This document shows, piece by piece, positions 1 to 5,942 of a DNA stretch of 6,572 nt. Under the pieces are notes generated by a model. That model searched no databases and was not told where the DNA came from. It was given only the letters and a program-made list of their open reading frames with translations. Both the position numbers and the translations under genes were made by a program. The number at the start of each line of letters is the position of its first letter. Position 1 is the first letter of the stretch. Origin of the DNA: Solobacterium sp. UBA1789 (GTDB lineage Bacteria; Bacillota_I; Bacilli_A; Erysipelotrichales; Erysipelotrichaceae); contig DCGB01000013.1 in NCBI GenBank assembly GCA_002314515.1, positions 6,683 through 13,254 on the forward strand, in the 5' to 3' direction.

Positions 1-138
1 ATTTTCAATTTCAAAACCGTTTTTATTTAAAAAATCAGTAATAATCTTCTTAGTCTTAAACTCCTTATAACCAAGTTCCGGTGTCATAAAAAGCTGATCA
101 CCCAAGTCAATTATCGATCTATCAATTTGATTATCCAT
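1..138 (-). CDS. M20-family amidohydrolase/peptidase (N-terminal fragment, continues off left edge)
   Basis: Only 46 residues lie in the window. They carry the typical opening of M20 amidohydrolases and aminoacylase-like peptidases (AbgB and related): an N-terminal helix, then PELGYKEFKTKKI (20-32) and a second helix ending in GFEIE. M20 enzymes are two-metal hydrolases that cut amide bonds in N-acyl amino acids, dipeptides, aminobenzoyl-glutamate or similar compounds; the metal ligands lie further on, outside the window. The chosen ATG at 138 follows the previous stop codon by one base. An in-frame ATG at 162 would add eight residues (MNSSAGIN) and overlap the previous gene; neither start has a clear Shine-Dalgarno site, so translation is probably coupled to the upstream gene. 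Its place as last visible gene suggests it belongs to the same operon. Substrate cannot be predicted from this fragment. Confidence 0.75.
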   Translation of the reverse strand, partial: MDNQIDRSIIDLGDQLFMTPELGYKEFKTKKIITDFLNKNGFEIEN

Positions 139-139
139 A

Positions 140-1333
140 TTAATACCAGCGGAAGAATTCATTGATCAAATCACTATAATCACCCTTGATGATCAAATGA
201 TGATTACCAATAGATTCAGTCAGGAAATATTCAACAGACTCCTTCATTTTTAATCTAATCTGTGTGCGGCAGAGATTACTTTCACTTAAATTTTCTTCCA
301 AAACAGCTGAAGAAACAAAATATCTATCCAATAAACCAGAAGTCTTGAAAACAGTAACCGGACCCTCTTGAATGTGACCTCTAAAAGCAACACCAATACC
401 AGATTCAAAATGTGTCATCAATTCAAACTTATTTGGCATATTCAAGGGAAGTGTACAATGAGCAAAAATAATCTCATTACTATCAGTAAGAATACGACTT
501 GGATTAGCCATAAATACTGGTTCATTACACAATTCACCTAATAAAGCCATTGATATCAAAGCCGGCGTATCACCTTCACAGGACGCATAAATGCCCTCAG
601 CATTCAAAATAGCCAAGGCAACACAACCCGTTCCCTTAATAGGCTTCAACAGATCAAAGCATCTGACTGTCACGCCCTTTAAACCATATTTCTGGCATAA
701 GCGTTTTAAAGCGCCATAAATTTCTAAAGCCAGCTTTTTGGCATCCTCATCCCAGTTCTTTTCTTCAATTAGTTTTGTATAGTTGTTTGCTTCGTATTCC
801 TTCTTTCTGATTTCATCAAAGAATTCTTCCATTGGAATATCAACAATCTCGATACCATTTATTTCCTTTGATTCTTCATTATCAACATTTGAAGAAATCA
901 GCCAGTCACTAGGTTTACCAACCCGACCAATTTTTAAGGTATTCAGCTTCTTGCAGGTCTGGAATACTTTAGCCAGATTGCCTATACGCTTGGCCATAAA
1001 TTCATCAGAACCATGGATGATTTCACCAGGAATATCATTCTGCTGCAAGTATGAAAGAATCTCCATTGATGCAGCCAAAGAATTATTGGCTCCTGTAGTA
1101 AGAAGGAAAACCGGTTGAGGCAATTTATCCAAAACCTGTAAAAAACGTCCTTCTGTTCCACCGCCGCCAATGAAATCAAGAATCAGATCATAGTCATTGA
1201 CCTTATCCAATTCAACAAATTCCATTGAAATACCCGTCATCTGAGCTAATTTATCAACAAGCTCATGATTAGCTCTGTTGATATTAACGCCATCAACATT
1301 GTCTGATTTTACATAGTAGACACCAATTTTCAT
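140..1333 (-). CDS. L-fucose/L-arabinose isomerase-fold protein (COG2407-like), function unknown
   Basis: A 397-residue protein resembling the FucI/AraA superfamily and the group often labelled 'L-fucose isomerase and related proteins'; it is shorter than true FucI (about 590). The N-terminal Rossmann-like part (1-125) has a Gly-rich GGGGTEG turn (56-62) and a TTGANNSLAASMEIL stretch (79-93). The C-terminal part carries the probable active-site features: VRCFDLL (223-229), CEGDTPALISMALL (252-265, with acidic E253 and D255), FMANPSRI (274-281), AHCTLP (291-296, H292) and THFESGIGV (307-315, H308 and E310). By analogy with FucI and AraA these acidic and His residues could bind a divalent metal and carry out aldose-ketose isomerisation, but the match of individual residues is my inference. 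It overlaps the nucleoside hydrolase gene by 1 bp (TAATG), with AGGAG 8 bases upstream of the start. Context suggests action on the pentose released by the hydrolase, or on a related sugar. Fold family is fairly sure; reaction unproven. Confidence 0.8.
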   Translation of the reverse strand: MKIGVYYVKSDNVDGVNINRANHELVDKLAQMTGISMEFVELDKVNDYDLILDFIGGGGTEGRFLQVLDKLPQPVFLLTTGANNSLAASMEILSYLQQNDIPGEIIHGSDEFMAKRIGNLAKVFQTCKKLNTLKIGRVGKPSDWLISSNVDNEESKEINGIEIVDIPMEEFFDEIRKKEYEANNYTKLIEEKNWDEDAKKLALEIYGALKRLCQKYGLKGVTVRCFDLLKPIKGTGCVALAILNAEGIYASCEGDTPALISMALLGELCNEPVFMANPSRILTDSNEIIFAHCTLPLNMPNKFELMTHFESGIGVAFRGHIQEGPVTVFKTSGLLDRYFVSSAVLEENLSESNLCRTQIRLKMKESVEYFLTESIGNHHLIIKGDYSDLINEFFRWY

Positions 1334-2274
1334 TATTTACACTCCTGATCTAATTTATTTAATGCCTCATAGAAAACATTCAAAAAAGCAAAGCGATCCT
1401 TAACCGCCATTAAAACCTTAACTGGATTATTAATTCTTGAATATGAACTTATTTCTTCACATACCGTCATACCCTGGGTATAGACACCAGATAACTCAAC
1501 ATCAACATTCATCATCTTCAAATCGAAATATTCCGGATGAAGAAGGTAAATAATAGTTGTCATATCAAAAATAGCCGTCTGAGTCCAACCGCGTTTTTCT
1601 GCCCAGCCCTTATAAAATTCCAGTATTTCTTTTGCCAACTTTGTAGCCTTGCCGTTTTTTTCATTCAGCCTATCAATTTCATCAAAATTAATAGCACCAC
1701 TATAGCAGACTTCTAAACCTGCCATTGTCATCGGTAAAGCACTGTTAAAAACAATACGGGCCGCCTCGGGATCATGATAAATATTGAATTCAGCCTTAAC
1801 TCTTACATTACCAAGATTATAAGAACCACCCATAATAACAATTTCTTCAATCTTATTTTTAAGCTGTGGATAGGTTTTCAAAAAAAGGCCCATATTAGTA
1901 AGTGGACCTATACAAACCATCGTAAGCTTATCGACCTTTTCCAAACACTCTTTAATGAACTCTATGGCATGTTTACCACTTGGCTTAGAAACCGCATCCG
2001 CAATCTCTGGGCCATCCAAGCCCATTTCGCCATGAGCAGCCGGCTGAACATCTAAAGGCTTACAAATCGGACTATCATAACCCATAGATACCGGATAGGC
2101 AAAACCTAAATGATCCTGAACCTTAAGAATATTGTTGGTAACTTTTTCCAAAGTCTGGTTACCAGCAACCGTAGTAATACCCAAGATATTAAACCTATCT
2201 CTATTGGCAAAAGCAGTCATAATAGCCAGAACATCATCGTGTCCCGGATCACAATCGATAATTATATTACGCAT
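1333..2274 (-). CDS. Nucleoside hydrolase (inosine/uridine-preferring family) with altered active site
   Basis: Cleaves the N-glycosidic bond of a ribonucleoside to give free base and ribose, in the cytoplasm. It has 313 residues, the usual size. Motifs: DCDPGHDD (7-14), whose Asp residues bind calcium and the ribose; VAGN (N39); HGEMG (H81); GPLTN (T126, a calcium ligand by its main-chain oxygen in characterised enzymes); MGGSYNLGN (148-156); and AEFNIYHDPEAA (161-172), whose EFN binds ribose. In the C-terminal part the expected HD pair (His241-Asp242 of the Crithidia enzyme) appears as F236-D237: the calcium ligand is kept but the catalytic His is Phe. Base activation may therefore differ from group I enzymes. 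The start overlaps the permease stop by 1 bp (TAATG) and has GAGGA a few bases upstream. It follows the importer genes directly, so it probably processes the imported nucleoside. Base preference cannot be read from the sequence. Confidence 0.92.
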   Translation of the reverse strand: MRNIIIDCDPGHDDVLAIMTAFANRDRFNILGITTVAGNQTLEKVTNNILKVQDHLGFAYPVSMGYDSPICKPLDVQPAAHGEMGLDGPEIADAVSKPSGKHAIEFIKECLEKVDKLTMVCIGPLTNMGLFLKTYPQLKNKIEEIVIMGGSYNLGNVRVKAEFNIYHDPEAARIVFNSALPMTMAGLEVCYSGAINFDEIDRLNEKNGKATKLAKEILEFYKGWAEKRGWTQTAIFDMTTIIYLLHPEYFDLKMMNVDVELSGVYTQGMTVCEEISSYSRINNPVKVLMAVKDRFAFLNVFYEALNKLDQECK

Positions 2275-3212
2275 TATTTTTCCTCAACATTACCCTTCTT
2301 GATTCGTAAGTGATTGATGATTGAGAAAACAACCAGACCAACGAAAACAGCAAAATACGGAATAGCTGCTACCAGGTCAGTCGGGAATCCGGCATTGGTA
2401 CCAAAGGATACTGATAATGCCTTAAAGAAACCAAAGACAATTGAACAGATAACCAGAACCAGATAATTGCCACTGGCAATACCATTAGCTGCAATACCCA
2501 TCCAGCCCTGACCGGCAATCATACTCTTGGAGAAAATCTTTAAATAATTCAAAGAAAGGAAACAGCCACCCAAAGCTGCAAAAGTGCCAGATAAAATCAG
2601 AGATAAGATCTGCAGACGCTTAACATTGATACCAGCCGTCTTAGCAGCATCGGCATTAAGACCGCAGGAACGCATTCTCATTCCCAATGGTGTCTTGTAT
2701 AAAACAATTGCCAGAATAATAATCAAAATCCAGCAGACATAAGTTAGAGTATAATTTCCGGATAAGATATTACCTAAAACCGGAATATCCTTAATTACCG
2801 GAATATCAATCTTGCCAAAAGTCTGAGTCAGAAGTTTTGCAGAAGTGCCCTTCTCACCAACCATCTGATATAAAACAAAGATAGCCAGTGAATCAGCAAA
2901 TGTATTAATGGCAATACCAACCAGTGTTGCATTGGCACCCATACGCATTGAGAAGAAAGCAATCAGTAAAGCCATGGCAACACCCATACCGATACCGATA
3001 AGAACACCCAGGATTGCTGACTGAGTCAGATACGAACCAAGAACACCAAATAAGGCTGACATAGTCATAATACCTTCTATTGCAATATTGCCAATACCGG
3101 TTGAAGCAGCAACAAAAGCCGCAATTGAAGCAAAAAGAATAGGAGTCGATAAACAGATCAGATTATTGACAAAACCCCAACGGAGAATCGTACTAAAAAT
3201 ACTACTTAACAT
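2274..3212 (-). CDS. ABC transporter permease, second subunit (NupQ/RnsD-like, BPD_transp_2 family)
   Basis: Second integral membrane subunit of the importer, 312 residues, the usual length for the shorter permease of this pair. It is strongly hydrophobic, with about eight to nine membrane segments. Family marks: GIGNIAIEG (39-47), matching the FNLGCEG motif of its partner; the coupling loop TPLGMRMRSCGLNADAAKTAGI (174-195); and GQGWMGIAANGIASGN (234-249). The ATG at 3212 is the first possible start because an in-frame stop (TGA) lies two codons upstream. The best Shine-Dalgarno match, AGGAGG at 3225-3230, is 12 bases from the start, longer than ideal, so translation may depend partly on ribosomes finishing the overlapping upstream permease gene (11-bp overlap). 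The stop codon overlaps the start of the nucleoside hydrolase gene by 1 bp. Confidence 0.94.
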   Translation of the reverse strand: MLSSIFSTILRWGFVNNLICLSTPILFASIAAFVAASTGIGNIAIEGIMTMSALFGVLGSYLTQSAILGVLIGIGMGVAMALLIAFFSMRMGANATLVGIAINTFADSLAIFVLYQMVGEKGTSAKLLTQTFGKIDIPVIKDIPVLGNILSGNYTLTYVCWILIIILAIVLYKTPLGMRMRSCGLNADAAKTAGINVKRLQILSLILSGTFAALGGCFLSLNYLKIFSKSMIAGQGWMGIAANGIASGNYLVLVICSIVFGFFKALSVSFGTNAGFPTDLVAAIPYFAVFVGLVVFSIINHLRIKKGNVEEK

Positions 3213-4299
3213 CTTTACTCAAACCCTCCTTCAATAATTTCTTTTCGCGATAACTACGCAGGAAATACTGGGAAGAAATCAGCAGAATAACGATACCCTC
3301 AATGATTGCAACAATTTCCGAAGGAATCGAAGTATCAAGGAAATAAAGAATCTGCGTACCCTGCTCCAGATATTGAATTGCAAAAGCCGCAATAACTATA
3401 CCAATCGGATTATTCTTACCAAGCATCGCCAGCAAAAGTCCAGAGAAACCGAAACCACTCAATGATCTATCAGGCTGATAGAAAGCTGTAAGAGTCAATA
3501 AATGACAGGCTGCGCCAATGCCACAAAGAACACCAGCAATAATTGCAGTAGCCAAAGCCAGCTTGAAAGCATTGATACCAGAATATTCTGCAAATTTAGG
3601 ATTCGTACCAGCCAAACGGATCTGATATCCAAGTTTGGTCTTCTTTAACATCAGTTCCAGAAGGATTGTAACAACAATCAGCAGAATGAAGCATGGCGTG
3701 ATACGTAAAGTTTCATATATATAGTTGATTCTTGCTGTGGCAAGATAATCAGAAGTACCGATAGTTGAGGTTGTTGCCGACAACATATAATTTCTAACCA
3801 GATAAATAGCGATACCTGAATATACGGAATTCAGCATCAGAGTGATAACCATTTCGTTAGTATTAAACCTGGCCCTAAGAAAAGCCGGAATCATCATCAA
3901 AACAGCACCAACCAAGGCACCAGCCAGAATACTCAAAACCGGATGCAAGAGTGCGCTGGTTGTAATCTGATTACAGGCAACTGCCGCAACAGCAACACCG
4001 GAAATGATATAAATACCCTCACAACCTAAGTTGAAGGCGCCGGATTTGAATAATAGACCAGCAGCCAGACCAGCAAAGGCATAAGGAATAGTTCTTTCAA
4101 TAACGGCACCGATATAACGAGTCTTTGTAAGCGGTCCTGTAAGAATCGTCGTCAAGGCTCGAACAGGATTATCAGAAATCAAAGCCAGAACAACAAAAGA
4201 CAGAGCTAAAGCTATCAGAATTGAAAGAATCAGCTTGATTGCCTCAAAAAATGTCGGATTAGTGATGGAAAAGATCTTTTTCTTTCTCTTCTCAGTCAT
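3202..4299 (-). CDS. ABC transporter permease, first subunit (NupP/RnsC-like, BPD_transp_2 family)
   Basis: Integral membrane subunit that forms half of the nucleoside translocation path. It has 365 residues with a Lys/Arg-rich cytoplasmic N-terminus (residues 4-8) and a long first membrane segment (about 20-42), followed by about eight to nine more hydrophobic segments. Marks of the family: the FNLGCEG motif (89-95) after the second membrane segment, NEMVITLMLN (148-157), the cytoplasmic coupling loop TKLGYQIRLAGTNPKFAEYSGI (221-242), which should contact the ATPase, and GFGFSGLLLAMLGKNNPIGI (282-301). It is the longer of the two permeases, as the NupP-type subunit usually is. The start at 4299 has a strong AGGAGGT (4307-4313) 7 bases upstream, lying inside the end of the ATPase gene, and overlaps that gene by 8 bp. 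It in turn overlaps the second permease gene by 11 bp. Very likely acts as a heterodimer with the next gene product. Confidence 0.94.
   Translation of the reverse strand: MTEKRKKKIFSITNPTFFEAIKLILSILIALALSFVVLALISDNPVRALTTILTGPLTKTRYIGAVIERTIPYAFAGLAAGLLFKSGAFNLGCEGIYIISGVAVAAVACNQITTSALLHPVLSILAGALVGAVLMMIPAFLRARFNTNEMVITLMLNSVYSGIAIYLVRNYMLSATTSTIGTSDYLATARINYIYETLRITPCFILLIVVTILLELMLKKTKLGYQIRLAGTNPKFAEYSGINAFKLALATAIIAGVLCGIGAACHLLTLTAFYQPDRSLSGFGFSGLLLAMLGKNNPIGIVIAAFAIQYLEQGTQILYFLDTSIPSEIVAIIEGIVILLISSQYFLRSYREKKLLKEGLSKDVK
3225..3230 (-). promoter_or_regulatory. Shine-Dalgarno site of the second permease, unusually long spacing
   Basis: AGGAGG lies 12 bases upstream of the ATG at 3212, inside the coding end of the first permease. 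The optimum is nearer 6-9 bases. An in-frame TGA between site and ATG excludes an earlier start, so the spacing is real. The arrangement suggests translation partly coupled to the preceding gene. Confidence 0.6.
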
Positions 4300-5854
4300 T
4301 TAAAGCACCTCCTATCTCTTCGGCAGTCTGCGTCTTGGCGCCCAGCATATACATACCTAATTCGCTATCAGAAACCTTATTGGCATCAGGGAAGTAAGCG
4401 GCGATTTTGCCATTATACATGACTAGAATCCTGTCTGATAAATTAATAATCTCATCAAGATCAGCGGAAACCAGCAGAATACCAGAACCATTATTTCTTA
4501 AATCAATCAGACGGTGATGAACCAGTTCAGCTGAACCAATATCGATACCATGTGTAGGCTGTTCAGCAAGCATTAATTCCGGATTGGAATTGTATTCACG
4601 GGCAACAACAACTTTTTGAATATTACCACCAGACAGTGAAGCAATAGGCGTGAAGGCATCTTCCGTCTTAACCGCAAAATCATTAATTAATCGATTGCTG
4701 GTCTCCATGATTGCCTTATCATTCATGAATAATGGTTTATTGAGCTCTTTGGCATCATAATACGAAGAAATAATATTATCCTTGATTGGCAAAGGACCAG
4801 CTATACCATCACCCATACGATCTTCCGGAATATAGGCCAATCCATGTTCACGACGTTTTTTAATATTGAGATTGCTTACATCATGACCGCAGATATTAAT
4901 TTGTCCTTCGTATTTTACCTCCTGCAATCCGGCAATACATTTGACCAGGTCCATCTGGCCATTGCCTTCGACACCGGCAATACCAAGAATCTCACCTCTT
5001 TTTACTGCGAATGAAACATCATCAATGATATTACGGGAATTGTGTTTCATTGTCAGGTTCTTTACAATCAAAGCCTTTTCATTGTCATAATCATCATAAG
5101 TCTTGAACTCATCCATATCATTTTCAAGATCGCGACCAATAATGAGATTTGTCAACTGCTCCATGGTTAGATCTTCATTGCGATAAGTACCACGGGAAAC
5201 ACCATTTCTTAATACTGAAATACGGTCAGAAATCTGCTTGACCTCATCAAGTTTGTGAGAAATAAAGAGAATGGTATGACCCTGTTCCTTAAAATATTTG
5301 AGTTGTTTGAATAGTTTTTCTGTTTCCTGAGGAGTTAAAACAGAAGTAGGCTCATCAAGAATAATAAGTTCCGCATTGCGATATAGGGTTTTTAATATTT
5401 CAACTTTCTGACGTTTTGCCACCGATAATGTTGAAACCTTGGCAGTAACATCCAATTCGAAATCGTATTTATCGGATAATTCCTGAGTCATTCTGATTGC
5501 TTCCTTACGATTGAGAAATATACCCTTGACCGGTTCATCACCGAGGATGATATTATCAACAACGCTAAAAGAAGGTATCAGCATAAAATGCTGATGAACC
5601 ATGCCAATACCGGATCTGATTGCATCCATTGAACTGGCAAAATGAATCTCCTGATTTTTGTAATAAATCTGACCGCTGGAAGGCGCTTCAATACCAAAAA
5701 TGATTTTCATCAAAGTTGATTTGCCGGCACCATTCTCACCGACGATTGAATGGATTTCACCTTTTTCGAATTCCATGTTAATGTCACGATTGGCTACAGT
5801 ACCATTGCCATAAACTTTTGTAACATTATCAAGCTTTAAAATGGTCTCCCCCAT
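4292..5854 (-). CDS. ABC transporter ATP-binding protein with two nucleotide-binding domains, nucleoside importer (NupO/RnsB-like)
   Basis: Cytoplasmic energising subunit of the importer: two fused ABC domains, 520 residues, normal for this sugar/nucleoside (RbsA-like) class. Domain 1: Walker A GENGAGKS (39-46), Q-loop VHQHF (Q88), signature LSVAK (143-147), Walker B LIILDE (163-168), and the switch His in ISHKLDE (H200). Domain 2: Walker A replaced by GVEGNGQM (294-301), so Lys is absent; signature LSGGN (407-411); Walker B ends LAEQPT, with Gln where the catalytic Glu would be; and no switch His (VSADLDE). A weakened second site is usual in this family, so ATP hydrolysis is expected mainly at the site using the domain 1 Walker motifs. 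The start at 5854 is chosen over an upstream TTG (5872) because of the AGGAG site 8 bases before it. The 3' end overlaps the first permease gene by 8 bp. The general function is certain; nucleoside as substrate follows from the binding protein and the nucleoside hydrolase. Confidence 0.95.
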   Translation of the reverse strand: MGETILKLDNVTKVYGNGTVANRDINMEFEKGEIHSIVGENGAGKSTLMKIIFGIEAPSSGQIYYKNQEIHFASSMDAIRSGIGMVHQHFMLIPSFSVVDNIILGDEPVKGIFLNRKEAIRMTQELSDKYDFELDVTAKVSTLSVAKRQKVEILKTLYRNAELIILDEPTSVLTPQETEKLFKQLKYFKEQGHTILFISHKLDEVKQISDRISVLRNGVSRGTYRNEDLTMEQLTNLIIGRDLENDMDEFKTYDDYDNEKALIVKNLTMKHNSRNIIDDVSFAVKRGEILGIAGVEGNGQMDLVKCIAGLQEVKYEGQINICGHDVSNLNIKKRREHGLAYIPEDRMGDGIAGPLPIKDNIISSYYDAKELNKPLFMNDKAIMETSNRLINDFAVKTEDAFTPIASLSGGNIQKVVVAREYNSNPELMLAEQPTHGIDIGSAELVHHRLIDLRNNGSGILLVSADLDEIINLSDRILVMYNGKIAAYFPDANKVSDSELGMYMLGAKTQTAEEIGGALND

Positions 5855-5862
5855 CTTCTTTA

Positions 5863-5867
5863 CTCCT
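5863..5867 (-). promoter_or_regulatory. Shine-Dalgarno site that fixes the ATPase start
   Basis: AGGAG, within GAGAGGAG (5863-5870), lies 8 bases upstream of the ATG at 5854. The open reading frame could be extended to a TTG at 5872, but that TTG overlaps this site and has no Shine-Dalgarno sequence of its own at proper distance. The ATG at 5854 is therefore the better start. Confidence 0.85.
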
Positions 5868-5877
5868 CTCAATAGAT

Positions 5878-5914
5878 AAAAAGTTATGCTCTACCCATAA
5901 GAGTAGAGCATAAC
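5878..5914 (-). terminator. Intrinsic terminator-like hairpin between binding-protein and ATPase genes
   Basis: A perfect 12-bp inverted repeat (GTTATGCTCTAC at 5883-5894 pairing with 5903-5914) encloses an 8-nt loop. Read on the minus strand, the second arm is followed at once by TTTTT (5878-5882), the layout of a Rho-independent terminator. It lies 28 bases after the stop codon of the binding-protein gene and just before the ATPase ribosome binding site. The stem is only 5/12 GC, so termination is probably incomplete. Some transcripts would then read on into the ATPase, permease and enzyme genes, while the binding protein is made in excess. On the plus strand no T-run follows the hairpin. 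Confidence 0.75.
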
Positions 5915-5942
5915 AAATAATTTAATTAAGTATAGAAACTAA

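Noticed and set aside
783..1118. Plus-strand open frame of 111 codons inside the isomerase-like gene
   Set aside because: It lies fully antisense to a well-supported gene and the translation shows no recognisable motif. I treat it as a shadow frame.
982..1179. Second minus-strand frame inside the isomerase-like gene
   Set aside because: An out-of-frame shadow within a continuous, intact gene; nothing suggests a frameshift or programmed overlap.
1774..2313. Two plus-strand open frames antisense to the nucleoside hydrolase
   Set aside because: They overlap conserved hydrolase motifs on the other strand, have no family resemblance and are explained by AT-rich codon structure.
5929..5934. TATACT on the minus strand as a possible -10 box for a promoter in front of the ATPase gene
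   Set aside because: No acceptable -35 element lies 16-18 bases upstream (the spot reads about ACTTTC), and a transcript from here would immediately meet the terminator-like hairpin.
5855..5942. Possible riboswitch (purine or other) in the only intergenic gap
   Set aside because: The 88-base gap is filled mainly by the single hairpin and the ribosome binding site; there is no room for a three-way-junction aptamer and no recognisable conserved core.
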